64,000 nt of DNA from Lysobacteraceae bacterium. GTDB taxonomy: Bacteria > Pseudomonadota > Gammaproteobacteria > Nitrococcales > AK92. Under the pieces are notes generated by a model. The model saw only the letters and a program-made list of their open reading frames with translations, had not been told where the DNA came from and did no database searches. Of this stretch, positions 33,703-41,642 are shown in pieces. A program made the position numbers and the translations under genes. The stretch is taken from NCBI GenBank assembly GCA_012523465.1, contig JAAYIK010000003.1, positions 28,530 through 92,529 on the forward strand. The letters run 5' to 3'. The number at the start of each line of letters is the position of its first letter. The stretch's first letter is position 1.

Positions 33703-34330
33703 TGATCGTCACCTGGACCCTTAAACGTTGGGATGGAAGCGCTGGATGGGTGAGGTTGAGAAGCTATTCCAAATGCGGACGTGCACGGGCGTGCCTGCCT
33801 GCCACGACGACAGGGGCTGGCAACGGCGGCTGGCCCTTGCTTTGGAATAGACTCTCGCCCGTCGAGAGCAAGCCCGCCTGCGGCGGCGCTTGGCAGAATC
33901 CGGGGCGCTGGCTCAAGGAGGACAGGAAGAAGAAATACCGTTGGCGGCAGGCGCAACGCACCTGCGGACGACGCAAGGTTGCCAACGGCATGCAGCATGT
34001 CGAGGACAGTCTCCTTTTAAGGTGACCGGATTGCTTCGAGCGGCGCGCACCGGCCGGGTTCTTGACGCAGTTCCAGCTGCGGGCGCAAATACGGCGATGC
34101 AAGCTCTGTTCCATCGCCTCCACTCGACCGCCTGGCGGGCCCTTGTGAGGCCACCGGCAGCGCCGAATACCATACCCGCCACGACGCTTGGAAGCAAGTT
34201 GAGGCGCGGGTTTGAGCCCCGGCTGCCGGCGCGACGCACCGGCTCGCTACGGCTCGTGCTAGTCTTTGCCACGGTGCAGCCGCTGGCCCACAGCGAGCGG
34301 CCCTCTGCGACCAGAATAGGCTCGACTCCA
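33703..34330. other. Intergenic region between sucA and the PilZ-like gene
   Basis: Some 630 bp without a convincing gene. It must hold the sucA promoter (minus) and that of the PilZ-like gene (plus). An extended -10 candidate, TGCTAGTCT at 34257-34265, would serve the latter. A 10-bp inverted pair, CTATTCCAAA (33764) and TTTGGAATAG (33841), is present but could be chance. Open frames here overlap in several phases and show no family features or ribosome sites. Confidence 0.5.
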
Positions 34331-36115
34331 ATGAACCTGACGCTGCTGAAAACCCCGCCCCAGGACCGGTTCGACTCGCCCTACGCCGAGTGGCGGACAC
34401 AGGATCTTGAGGCCTGGATCGAATCCCTGCCCCGCGGCGATGCCGAGGCCTTCAGTGCAGCCGTGCACGGTCTGCTGCTCTCGCTCAACCGCACCCGGCT
34501 GAAGCGGCTGCAACGCAGCGAAGTCATGGAGCGGCTGCGGCCGGTCGCCAACGATGCCTGCGCCATGCTGATCGGCCAGTTCCGCCACAGTCCCCTGCCG
34601 CTAAGCAGCCAGCAGCAGTCTGCTGCCGACCGCGTGCAGCAGATCTACGCCGAGCTTGCCACCGGCTTCAAGATCGTCGTCAACGACGCCATTGACAGCT
34701 ATGCCGCCGGCAAGGGCAACCCGGACCTGCTGCAGTTCGCCATCCAGCGTGCCCTGCTCAGTCTCGGCCGGGCGCTGCTCGGCTGCTACCGCATCTATGC
34801 GCCGGAACCGCCGCTGCTGTGGCGGGACATCCATACCCTGTTCCGCAACGGCGAGCAGGCGCGGCTGCAAAACCTGCCCTTCTACGGCACCCCGGACACC
34901 GACGAAACGGCGCTGACCATCAAGCAGGCCTACCTACGCATCGCCGTCTTGGCGCTGGCCAATCCGTATCACCTGATGCAGGGAGAGGCGGACGAGCTCT
35001 ACCCCCGCATCGGCCGCTGGGTGCATTTCGTGCAACTGCTGCCCGCCGCGAGCCAACCGGCCGGCGTGTTCGCCATCGATCTCAACTCCGACCTCCCGGC
35101 CCGCTACCTGCCGCACCGCGCGCCGGCCACGCCCGGCAGCAGCGACCTGCGGGTGCTCGACCTGAGCCGGCTGATCGCTGCTGTCAGCGAGCAGATCGAC
35201 GCCGCCAACGCACTGCTGGCCGCCCGCCGCTCGGGCGAGTCCTTGTCCACCCGCCTGCAGCGCGACATGTACATCCGCTTTCGGGCCGCGCTCAGCGACC
35301 GCGGGGAGCGCCGCAGCGAGCGCAAGCCAACCCTGGCCCGGCTGGTGGCAGTGCGCGGTCTGACCGCTGCGCACTTCCTGCTCAACGACCGCCAGCCTTT
35401 CGCGCCCGAGGAGGACAAAGACGCCAGGCAGGATCCTACAAGCGCCAGCAGCGGCGCCACGACACTGAGCTTGCTGGAGGACTGGCAGCAGGCGCCGGCG
35501 CATTCCGGCAACGGCAGCCGGGCATCCCGCTTCGTCGGCATCGATCCCGACGCCGACGACGTCTGGCGGCGTGCCACGCTGGCGACGCCACCACCAGAGC
35601 CCATGGAATACGTGCCGCAGCCGGCGACACCCTGGAACCGCAAGAACGAAAGCGAAGGTGGGCTGGCGCTGTTCTGCGCCAAAGACTCGCCCATGCAGCT
35701 GCGCGTCGGAGAGCTGCTGGCCTATGCCGATACCGACGACGCGCCGGCCGACCAGTGGCGGATTGGCGCGACCCGCTGGCTGCGCACCCGCCCTAACGGC
35801 GGCCTGGAGCTGGGGGTCCAGAAGCTGGCCGACAACGGCCATGCCGTGGCGGTACAAGCCATCAGCGGCCCCGGCACAGGCGCGGAGCACCTGCGCGGCA
35901 TACTCATTCCGCGCATCAACCCCATCGCCCGGATGGCGACGCTGCTGACGCCGGCCAGCTTCTACGACGTCGGCACGGTGCTGCGCCTGCAGATGCAGGA
36001 TCTGGTGCTGCAGGTCCGCCTGACCGAGCTCCTGGAGGCGACCCGGCTGTTCGCCCACTTCCGCTTCAAGCTGGTCAAGCAGGAACCCAGGGGCGACCGG
36101 CCCATAGGTCCCTAG
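34331..36115 (+). CDS. PilZ-like domain protein, possible c-di-GMP effector
   Basis: A 594-aa soluble protein. The N-terminal 350 residues are helical and of unknown function; the opening FDSPYAEWRTQDLEAWIESL and EVMERLRPVANDACAMLIGQ resemble uncharacterised gammaproteobacterial proteins. The C-terminal region (about 430-590) has a PilZ-like beta barrel with the motif NESEGGLAL, matching D/NxSxxG, then WRIGATRWLRTRPNGGLELG. The RxxxR motif that binds the second part of c-di-GMP is not clear, so nucleotide binding is uncertain. The ATG at 34331 is taken from the start of recognisable sequence; an open frame continues upstream. The stop shares CTAG with that of the convergent tatC. Confidence 0.7.
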   Translation: MNLTLLKTPPQDRFDSPYAEWRTQDLEAWIESLPRGDAEAFSAAVHGLLLSLNRTRLKRLQRSEVMERLRPVANDACAMLIGQFRHSPLPLSSQQQSAADRVQQIYAELATGFKIVVNDAIDSYAAGKGNPDLLQFAIQRALLSLGRALLGCYRIYAPEPPLLWRDIHTLFRNGEQARLQNLPFYGTPDTDETALTIKQAYLRIAVLALANPYHLMQGEADELYPRIGRWVHFVQLLPAASQPAGVFAIDLNSDLPARYLPHRAPATPGSSDLRVLDLSRLIAAVSEQIDAANALLAARRSGESLSTRLQRDMYIRFRAALSDRGERRSERKPTLARLVAVRGLTAAHFLLNDRQPFAPEEDKDARQDPTSASSGATTLSLLEDWQQAPAHSGNGSRASRFVGIDPDADDVWRRATLATPPPEPMEYVPQPATPWNRKNESEGGLALFCAKDSPMQLRVGELLAYADTDDAPADQWRIGATRWLRTRPNGGLELGVQKLADNGHAVAVQAISGPGTGAEHLRGILIPRINPIARMATLLTPASFYDVGTVLRLQMQDLVLQVRLTELLEATRLFAHFRFKLVKQEPRGDRPIGP

Positions 36116-36873
36116 GGCGTCTGCTGCGGCCGCTCCTCTTCCTTGCCGCGCACAAACCAGCCGGCCAGCAGCAGGCCCAGCTCGTACAGCAGCCAGGTCG
36201 GGACGGCGAGCAGGAACTGCGAGAGGATGTCCGGCGGGGTGAAGATGGCGCCGATGACGAAGGCGCCCACGATGACATAAGGCCGCGCCTTGCGCAGATC
36301 GTCGGTCGCTACCGCGCCGGTGTAGGTCAGCAGGATGATGGCCACCGGCACCTCGAAAGCGGCGCCGAAGGCAATGAACATGGTGATGACGAAATCCAGG
36401 TATTCGCCGATGTCGGTCATCGGCACCACGCCGTCGGGCGCCGAGCCGATCAGGAAGCGGAAGACCACCGGGAACACCACGAAATAGGCGAAGGCCGCGC
36501 CCAGATAGAACAGCACCGAACTGGAGACCATCAGCGGCCAGACCAGCCGCCGCTCGTGCCGATACAGCCCCGGCGCGACGAAGGCCCACACCTGATAAAG
36601 GATGTAAGGCACCGTCAGCGCCAGCGCGGTGAGAAAAGCCAGCTTGAGCGGGATCATGAAGGGCGCGATCGGCTTGATGGCGATCATCGACGCCCCGTCG
36701 GGCAGCACGGACCGCAACGGGCCAGACAGCCAGAGATACAGCCGGTCGGCGAAGGGAACCGCGGCAAAGAAGGCGATCAGAATCGCCACCACGCAGCGCA
36801 GCAGGCGGTTGCGCAGCTCCAGCAGGTGAGCGATGAATGGGCGCTCTTCGTCGATGGGGGCAATGGCGGACAT
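36112..36873 (-). CDS. tatC: Sec-independent translocase subunit TatC
   Basis: A 253-aa six-helix inner-membrane protein, the twin-arginine signal receptor. Family features are IAHLLELRNRLLRCVVAILI at the N-terminus (the conserved HLxELRxR), YQVWAFVAPGLYRHERR in the first periplasmic loop region and GAIFTPPDILSQFLLAVP near the end. The start at 36873 is the ATG before ERPFIAHLLELR. It belongs to the minus-strand tatA-tatB-tatC run that follows hisE. The TatB frame has no stop before tatC, so the two genes overlap in the sequence as given. The stop TAG overlaps the stop of the PilZ-like gene on the other strand. Confidence 0.96.
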   Translation of the reverse strand: MSAIAPIDEERPFIAHLLELRNRLLRCVVAILIAFFAAVPFADRLYLWLSGPLRSVLPDGASMIAIKPIAPFMIPLKLAFLTALALTVPYILYQVWAFVAPGLYRHERRLVWPLMVSSSVLFYLGAAFAYFVVFPVVFRFLIGSAPDGVVPMTDIGEYLDFVITMFIAFGAAFEVPVAIILLTYTGAVATDDLRKARPYVIVGAFVIGAIFTPPDILSQFLLAVPTWLLYELGLLLAGWFVRGKEEERPQQTP

Positions 36874-37222
36874 CGGTACCGGTCCGTTCGATTGGGTCTG
36901 GCGCGGAAGGCGCCGCAGCCTCGCTGCCGTCACCGCTCGGCCGGCTGGGCGGCGCCTCCACGGCGTCGATCACTGGCTTGACGCTGTCGCTAATGGTCTT
37001 GCCGCCTTCGTCCAGCGCCTTGCGCAGCTCGCGCTGCGCTTCCTGCAGCTCCTGAAAGTTGGCTTCCCGCTCCAGCTCGCTGCGCAGTCGATTGAACGCA
37101 TCACGCGCCTGCCCCAGCCAGCGCCCGACGGTGCGCGCCACCCTGGGCAGGCGCTCCGGACCAAGCACCAGGAGGGCGATCACGAAAATGATCACCATCT
37201 CCGGGAAGCTGACATCGAACAT
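36874..37222 (-). CDS. tatB: Sec-independent translocase subunit TatB (no stop codon before tatC)
   Basis: The first 116 codons are a normal TatB. It opens with MFDVSFPEMVIIFVIALLVL, one membrane helix, then the hinge Gly-Pro (LGPERLPRVARTVGRWLG) and an amphipathic helix rich in Glu, Arg and Gln. A Pro/Ala/Ser-rich tail follows. TatB with TatC binds twin-arginine signal peptides. The odd point is the end: the frame has no stop before tatC and stays open to 34934 through tatC and into the opposite strand of the PilZ-like gene. The end given here is the base before the tatC ATG and is arbitrary. A small indel or substitution near the 3' end is the likely reason. Confidence 0.8.
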
Positions 37223-37268
37223 GTCTTACCTCGGTGAACGGGCAGGCTGCGCCACGCTGGCGGGCCGC

Positions 37269-37499
37269 TCAGGACGAGTGACGCTCTTTGTCGGCAGTAG
37301 CCTGCTGCTCGGACTCACGGCTCGCCGTCAGGCGGGCCTTGTCGGCCTCTTCGGTCTCCGGATTGTTCATGGCCTCCTTGAAGCCCCGGATCGCGGAACC
37401 CAAGTCGCTGCCGATGTTGCGCAGCTTCTTGGTGCCGAACACCAGCATCACCACCAAGAGAACCACCAGCCAATGCCAAATGCTACCGATGCCGGTCAT
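37269..37499 (-). CDS. tatA: Sec-independent translocase subunit TatA
   Basis: A 76-aa TatA with a single N-terminal helix ([18 protein letters not shown]), the Phe-Gly hinge, the conserved [19 protein letters not shown] amphipathic helix and a charged tail. TatA oligomers form the translocation path for folded proteins. AGGAGG lies upstream of the ATG. It lies 26 bp after hisE and 46 bp before tatB on the same strand, the usual his-tat linkage in gammaproteobacteria. Confidence 0.96.
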   Translation of the reverse strand: MTGIGSIWHWLVVLLVVMLVFGTKKLRNIGSDLGSAIRGFKEAMNNPETEEADKARLTASRESEQQATADKERHSS

Positions 37500-37525
37500 G
37501 GCATCCTCCCTCCTAGTTCGTCAAC

Positions 37526-37846
37526 CTAGCCACGCTGCCGCGCAGCCTTCTCTTCCAGGCCGGACAGGCCGAAGCGCCGCTCGAGTTCCATCAGCACGTC
37601 AGCCGGCTTGAGCCGGCAATCGGCGAGCATCACCAGGGTATGAAACCATAGATCAGCGGTTTCTGATATGACCTGGTCGCGCTTCCCGGACTTGGCCGCC
37701 AGGATCGCCTCGACTGCCTCCTCGCCCACTTTCTGTAGGATGCCATCCTGGCCCTTGTGGAACAGACTGGCGACATAGGACTGGGCCGGATCGGCCTGAC
37801 GACGCTGCTCGATGATGTCGGCCAGCCGCTGCAGAATATCACTCAT
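37526..37846 (-). CDS. hisE: Phosphoribosyl-ATP diphosphatase HisE
   Basis: A 106-aa all-helical MazG-like enzyme for step 2 of histidine synthesis, hydrolysing PR-ATP to PR-AMP. The motif [20 protein letters not shown] with Glu metal ligands and [15 protein letters not shown] is clear. It is separate from HisI, not fused as in E. coli. Its start overlaps the end of hisI by 8 bp. The ATG at 37846 is chosen over 37864 because it gives the family start [16 protein letters not shown]. Confidence 0.96.
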   Translation of the reverse strand: MSDILQRLADIIEQRRQADPAQSYVASLFHKGQDGILQKVGEEAVEAILAAKSGKRDQVISETADLWFHTLVMLADCRLKPADVLMELERRFGLSGLEEKAARQRG

Positions 37847-38240
37847 CGCTGCTGCCCCCGCCATAAATGCTTTCCGGTTCCTTCAACACCGGCACCACGG
37901 TCTCCCAGCTGCCGTCGTTCAGCCGCTGGTAAAAGCAGGACCGTCTACCGGTATGGCAGGCGATGCCGCCGACTTGCTCGACCTTCAACACAATGGCATC
38001 GGCGTCGCAGTCGAGCAAGATTGCCCGCACCCGCTGAGTGTGGCCGGAGCTCTCCCCCTTGCGCCACAACCGGCCGCGGGAGCGCGACCAGTATACCGCC
38101 TGACCACTGACGACGGTCGCTTCCAGCGCCGCGCGGTTCATCCAAGCCAGCATCAGCACCTCGCCGCTCTCGGCGTCCTGGGCGATCACCGGCACCAGCC
38201 CGTTCTCGTCCCAGCGCACTCGATCCAGCCATGCGCTCAC
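37839..38240 (-). CDS. hisI: Phosphoribosyl-AMP cyclohydrolase HisI
   Basis: A 133-aa zinc enzyme that opens the ring of PR-AMP, step 3 of histidine synthesis. Family features are [40 protein letters not shown] and the Cys ligands in [15 protein letters not shown] and [11 protein letters not shown]. It overlaps hisF by 4 bp and hisE by 8 bp, so translation of the three is coupled. Length is normal for the stand-alone form. Confidence 0.96.
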   Translation of the reverse strand: MSAWLDRVRWDENGLVPVIAQDAESGEVLMLAWMNRAALEATVVSGQAVYWSRSRGRLWRKGESSGHTQRVRAILLDCDADAIVLKVEQVGGIACHTGRRSCFYQRLNDGSWETVVPVLKEPESIYGGGSSDE

Positions 38241-39004
38241 AGCCGTACCTCGATGCCATGCTCTGCCATGTAACGTTTGGCTTCCTCGATGGTGTATTCG
38301 CCGAAATGAAAGATGCTGGCCGCCAGCACCGCATCGGCCTTGCCTTCCAGCACCCCATCGACCAAATGCTGCAGATTGCCGACGCCACCGGAGGCGATCA
38401 GCGGCACTGTCACCGCTTCAGCCACGGCACGATTCAGCGCATTATCGAAGCCGTCCTTGGTGCCGTCACGATCCATGCTGGTGACCAGCAGCTCGCCGGC
38501 GCCGGCATCAGCCATGCGCCGTGCCCACTCCACCGCGTCCAGGCCGGTGGCGGTGCGCCCGCCGTGGGTAAAGACCTCCCAGCGCGGCGGCTCGCTCGCC
38601 ACCTGCTTGGCGTCGATGGCGACCACGATGCGCTCGGAGCCGAAGCGCTGCGCCGCCTGGCGCACGAAGTCCGGATCCCGCACCGCGGCGGTGCCGATGG
38701 AAACCTTGGTAGCACCGGCCTGCAGGATCCGCTCGATATCGTCGACGGAGCGGATGCCGCCGCCGACGGTCAAGGGAATGGAAATCCGGCTGGCGACCCG
38801 CTCGACCACCGACACCATGGTGTCGCGCCCTTCGGCGGTGGCGCTGATGTCCAGCAACACCAGCTCGTCGGCGCCGGCGGCGTCATAGCGGCGGGCGATC
38901 TCGACCGGATCGCCGGCATCCTGGATATCGACGAAGCGGACTCCTTTGACCACCCTGCCGCCCTCGACGTCCAGGCAGGGAATGATGCGTCGGGTACGTT
39001 CCAT
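38237..39004 (-). CDS. hisF: Imidazole glycerol phosphate synthase cyclase subunit HisF
   Basis: A 255-aa (beta-alpha)8 barrel. The catalytic Asp residues are in [16 protein letters not shown] (about residue 11) and [20 protein letters not shown] (about 131). HisF uses ammonia made by HisH to turn PRFAR into imidazole glycerol phosphate and AICAR. The ATG at 39004 with GAGG upstream is preferred to the GTG two codons before. The partner hisH is only a remnant in this operon, so HisF here must use free ammonia, a HisH encoded elsewhere, or be idle. It lies 7 bp after hisA. Confidence 0.96.
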   Translation of the reverse strand: MERTRRIIPCLDVEGGRVVKGVRFVDIQDAGDPVEIARRYDAAGADELVLLDISATAEGRDTMVSVVERVASRISIPLTVGGGIRSVDDIERILQAGATKVSIGTAAVRDPDFVRQAAQRFGSERIVVAIDAKQVASEPPRWEVFTHGGRTATGLDAVEWARRMADAGAGELLVTSMDRDGTKDGFDNALNRAVAEAVTVPLIASGGVGNLQHLVDGVLEGKADAVLAASIFHFGEYTIEEAKRYMAEHGIEVRL

Positions 39005-39011
39005 GTTCACC

Positions 39012-39758
39012 TCAGTTTTTGCTACCAGTCAGGGAATCCGCCAGACGCTGGGCTTCGGCCAAATCCAGCGAACCTTCATAAAGGGCGCGGCCGACGATGG
39101 CGCCGGCGATGCCGTCCTCAGCCGCCTCGCACAGGCGGCGCACGTCGTCCAGCGAGGAGACACCGCCAGAGGCGATCACCGGGATGTTGATCTGCTGCGC
39201 CAGCTGCTGGGTCGCCTCCACGTTGACGCCGCCCATCATCCCGTCGCGCCCGATATCGGTGAAGATGATGGCTTCGACACCAGCCTGCTCGAAACGTTTC
39301 GCCAGCTCGACCGCACTATGCTTGGACAGCTTGGACCAGCCGTCGGTTGCAACCTTGCCGTCGCGGGCGTCCAGGCCAACGATGATGCGCCCTGGGAACT
39401 CCAGGCAGGCGTCGTGGACGAAATGCGGCGCCCGCACCGCCTGAGTGCCGATGATGACGTACTCCACGCCCACGTCCAGGTAGGCCTGGATGGTGTCGAA
39501 ATCGCGGATGCCGCCCCCGACCTGCACCGGCACCTCCGGGTGGGCCTTGACGATGCTGCGGATGATCTCGGCATTGACCGGATGGCCGCGCACGGCACCG
39601 TTCAAATCGACCAGGTGCAGCCGCCGGCCACCGGCCTTCACCCATTGCGCAGCCACGGCCAGGGGGTCGTCGGAGAACACCGTTTCGTCGTTCATGTCGC
39701 CCTGGCGCAGGCGCACGCAACGGCCGTCTTTAAGATCGATCGCAGGTATCAGCAGCAT
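39012..39758 (-). CDS. hisA: ProFAR isomerase HisA
   Basis: A 248-aa (beta-alpha)8 barrel that isomerises the aminoaldose of ProFAR to the aminoketose PRFAR. It starts [20 protein letters not shown], with the catalytic Asp at residue 8, and has [20 protein letters not shown] and [20 protein letters not shown] (second catalytic Asp). GTGAGG precedes the ATG. It lies 7 bp before hisF and 63 bp after the stop of the hisH remnant. Confidence 0.96.
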   Translation of the reverse strand: MLLIPAIDLKDGRCVRLRQGDMNDETVFSDDPLAVAAQWVKAGGRRLHLVDLNGAVRGHPVNAEIIRSIVKAHPEVPVQVGGGIRDFDTIQAYLDVGVEYVIIGTQAVRAPHFVHDACLEFPGRIIVGLDARDGKVATDGWSKLSKHSAVELAKRFEQAGVEAIIFTDIGRDGMMGGVNVEATQQLAQQINIPVIASGGVSSLDDVRRLCEAAEDGIAGAIVGRALYEGSLDLAEAQRLADSLTGSKN

Positions 39759-39821
39759 GCGGTCCTCACACTCTCGAAGTGATGGGCTAAGTGATGCGAT
39801 GACTCACCCGGCACCGCCCTC

Positions 39822-39941
39822 TCATAGCCGTCGGGCGCCGCCCCGCCGGGCGATCTGCACCAGCAGCCCGATCCGCCGGCTTCTTTCCGGATGAAACTGG
39901 GTAGCAGAGACATGGCCTTGAGCCAACGTCAGGACGCCTGC
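39822..39941 (-). pseudogene. hisH: hisH remnant (C-terminal end only)
   Basis: Between hisB and hisA, where hisH normally lies, only about 40 codons of HisH remain: GVLTLAQGHVSATQFHPERS followed by RRIGLLVQIARR and a TGA. The block QFHPE holds the catalytic His and Glu of the class I glutamine amidotransferase triad. The nucleophile Cys region, the oxyanion strand and the rest of the 200-residue domain are missing. The 190 bp between hisB and this remnant contain GC-rich hairpins unrelated to hisH. A frame of 93 codons (39822-40103) joins the filler and remnant but lacks any start of HisH type. I read this as a deleted and partly replaced gene. Confidence 0.75.
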
Positions 39942-40008
39942 ATTGGCCGGGTTCCCGCAGCTCCATTCCCGCCACTCTCGGCCGCGTAACACGCCGGCCG
40001 GCAGGATT

Positions 40009-40059
40009 CCCGCCGCTCCGGCGGGCACAATGGACCGGCGCTCCGCGCTGCTCGCGGAG
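40009..40059. repeat. Two adjacent hairpins replacing the hisH body (REP-like)
   Basis: CCCGCCG-CTC-CGGCGGG (40009-40025) and CTCCGCG-CTGCT-CGCGGAG (40041-40059) lie in the sequence that now fills the place of the lost hisH body. Paired short GC hairpins of this type are typical of REP or other small dispersed repeats. No second copy was found in the window. Confidence 0.4.
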
Positions 40060-40133
40060 TGCAAACAATCCAGGCCGTATGCGAACACTGCGGGGGTGGC
40101 CATGGCGAATGCAGGCCCGCCAATGTTGTCTGC

Positions 40134-40727
40134 CTATAAATGACCCTTGGTCGATGGGAGCACACCCTCGGCGCGCGGATCGTATTCCACCGCCATGCGC
40201 AGGGCGCGGCCGAAAGCCTTGAAGACGGTCTCGATCATGTGATGAGCGTTGAACCCGCGCAGGCAATCGATGTGCAGCGTCACCTGGGCGTGGTTGACGA
40301 AGCTCTGGAAGAATTCACGGAACAGATCGACGTCGAAGTTGCCGACCCGTGCGCGCGGAAACTCCACGTGATATTCCAGCCCCGGGCGGCCGGAGAGATC
40401 GATGACCACCCTGGAGAGCGACTCGTCCAGCGGCACGTAGGCATGGCCATAGCGACGGATACCGCGCTTGTCGCCGAGCGCCTGCTTCAGCGCCTGCCCC
40501 AGGGTGATGCCGACATCCTCCACCGTGTGATGGTCGTCGATGTGCAAATCCCCCTTGGCGCGGATTTCCAGATCGATCAAGCCGTGTCGAGCGATCTGGT
40601 CCAGCATATGCTCCAAGAAAGGAATCCCGATATCGAGCGTCCGCTCCCCGGTGCCATCCAGATTGATGGCCACTTCTACTTCAGTTTCCAGGGTCTTGCG
40701 TTCGATTCGGGCGGTACGCATCGTCAT
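40134..40727 (-). CDS. hisB: Imidazoleglycerol-phosphate dehydratase HisB
   Basis: A 197-aa stand-alone dehydratase, without the phosphatase domain fused in E. coli. The manganese-binding His clusters are visible in [38 protein letters not shown] and [19 protein letters not shown]. It converts imidazole glycerol phosphate to imidazole acetol phosphate. GAGG lies 10 nt before the ATG at 40727; the ATG two codons on is an alternative. It lies 93 bp after dtd on the same strand and is followed by the hisH remnant. Confidence 0.95.
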   Translation of the reverse strand: MTMRTARIERKTLETEVEVAINLDGTGERTLDIGIPFLEHMLDQIARHGLIDLEIRAKGDLHIDDHHTVEDVGITLGQALKQALGDKRGIRRYGHAYVPLDESLSRVVIDLSGRPGLEYHVEFPRARVGNFDVDLFREFFQSFVNHAQVTLHIDCLRGFNAHHMIETVFKAFGRALRMAVEYDPRAEGVLPSTKGHL

Positions 40728-40820
40728 GATCTTCAAGCCTCGCTCTTGGGACGGGCAAGCATAACATAAAGCAGATCACGGCTGTCGCCATCTCGGGAAG
40801 CCCCCGAGGGCATTGGCGCC

Positions 40821-41273
40821 TCAAACGCGGGAGGCAGCGACCTGCAGCCAGAAGGTGACCGGGCCGTCGTTGATCAGCTTGACCTTCATGTCGGCGCCGA
40901 AGCTGCCGCTGGCCACCGGAGCATGCCGTTGCCGAGCCAGCTCCAGCAGATGCGTGAACAGCGCCTGTCCCTGCTCCGGCGGAGCGGCCGGCGTGAAGCT
41001 CGGACGGTTGCCGCGCCGGGTGTCGGCAGGCAGCGTGAACTGCGGCACCAGCAGCAACCCGCCGCCGATGTCCCGCAGCGAAAGGTTCATTTTCCCTTCC
41101 GCATCGGGGAATACCCGGTAATTGAGCATGCGCTCGAGCAGACGCTCGGCCACCGCCTGCGTATCGTCGCGCTCCACCCCGATCAGAGCCAGCAACCCTT
41201 GGCCGATGGCTCCGACCACTTCCCCGCCAACCTCGACTTGCGCCTCACTGACGCGCTGTATCAACCCAATCAC
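40821..41273 (-). CDS. dtd: D-aminoacyl-tRNA deacylase Dtd
   Basis: A 150-aa enzyme that removes D-amino acids, and glycine mischarged on tRNA-Ala, from tRNA. The cross-subunit active-site motif Gly-cisPro is in [14 protein letters not shown], and [20 protein letters not shown] ends the domain. The start is a GTG at 41273 giving [15 protein letters not shown], the normal family start; GAGG lies 11 nt upstream. It is the first gene of the minus-strand run that goes on through his and tat. It is divergent from the candidate Rsm-type sRNA, with the GacA-type palindrome 36 bp upstream of its start. Confidence 0.93.
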   Translation of the reverse strand: MIGLIQRVSEAQVEVGGEVVGAIGQGLLALIGVERDDTQAVAERLLERMLNYRVFPDAEGKMNLSLRDIGGGLLLVPQFTLPADTRRGNRPSFTPAAPPEQGQALFTHLLELARQRHAPVASGSFGADMKVKLINDGPVTFWLQVAASRV

Positions 41274-41308
41274 GACAACCAAGACCTCACGTGCAAAATT
41301 CCCATGCA

Positions 41309-41326
41309 TCTAAGAAATTTCTTACA
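41309..41326. promoter_or_regulatory. GacA/UvrY-type upstream activating sequence
   Basis: TCTAAG-AAATTT-CTTACA matches the known GacA site TGTAAG-N6-CTTACA at 11 of 12 defined bases, and the spacer has the preferred central AT. The inner 14 bp form a perfect palindrome, TAAGAAATTTCTTA. Its centre lies about 65 bp before the predicted start of the sRNA, the distance seen for rsmX, rsmY and rsmZ in Pseudomonas. It is also in the promoter region of dtd on the other strand. Confidence 0.75.
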
Positions 41327-41381
41327 TGCTTTGTCATCACCAGCCGACAGCCATACCCGTACGTCGATGGCATCATTTGTG

Positions 41382-41556
41382 ATCCGCGGGATGCGGAAAC
41401 GCAGTACCACGGAAGGGCATTACAACAATAAAAACCTCGACGACTCGCGCAAGCCAACACAAGGATGGGGCTGCCGGCACGGAAGCTGGCCTGACGCGAT
41501 AGACCTGGCCGCTAAGGCACCCGAAATCGGCGCACCCGTTGCGCCGGTCTTTTATT
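41382..41556 (+). ncRNA. Candidate Rsm/Csr-type small RNA (RsmZ/RsmY/CsrB analogue)
   Basis: A stretch of about 175 nt with no gene has the three hallmarks of CsrA/RsmA-sequestering RNAs. A GacA-type box lies about 65 bp upstream of a weak -10 (CATCAT, 41371-41376). Five GGA motifs occur (41389, 41395, 41411, 41463, 41481). At least two are shown in hairpin loops: CCGC-GGGAT-GCGG (41384-41396) and GCCGGC-ACGGAA-GCTGGC (41473-41490, one G-T pair); a third has the same ACGGAA loop between CC and GG (41409-41416). A Rho-independent terminator ends it at about 41556. Such RNAs are made under GacS/GacA (BarA/UvrY) control and titrate the translational regulator CsrA. Exact ends are estimates. Confidence 0.72.
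41528..41556 (+). terminator. Rho-independent terminator of the candidate sRNA
   Basis: CGGCGCA and TGCGCCG form a 7-bp stem around CCCGT, followed by GTCTTTTATT. There is no protein gene upstream on this strand for it to serve, which supports a short non-coding transcript. Confidence 0.75.
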
Positions 41557-41642
41557 GCCTGCCCCCGTCAGCCTTGCCGATCGCTTCGATCCGCGCTAGC
41601 TTGCCTCGCGTTCCACCCAGCGTAACGACGAGGAGTATTGCC

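Noticed and set aside
31780..33705. 641-codon open frame antisense to sucA
   Set aside because: Full antisense of a well-supported gene, with His/Gln/Arg-rich composition and no ribosome site.
33764..33850. 10-bp inverted repeat CTATTCCAAA/TTTGGAATAG upstream of sucA
   Set aside because: The arms are about 70 bp apart. Several such pairs are expected by chance in 64 kb, and no further support is seen.
33699..33998. Small minus-strand gene upstream of sucA
   Set aside because: The frame overlaps the sucA start, has no ribosome site and gives a Pro/Ala/Ser-rich product without features.
34934..37222. A single 762-residue protein starting as TatB
   Set aside because: After residue 116 it runs over tatC in another frame and then antisense to the PilZ-like gene, with Arg/Ala/Gly-rich shadow composition. 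Only the TatB part is real.
39822..40103. A complete small gene of 93 codons between hisA and hisB
   Set aside because: Only the last 40 codons resemble anything (HisH C-terminus); the first part is hairpin-rich filler without a ribosome site. Better described as a hisH remnant.
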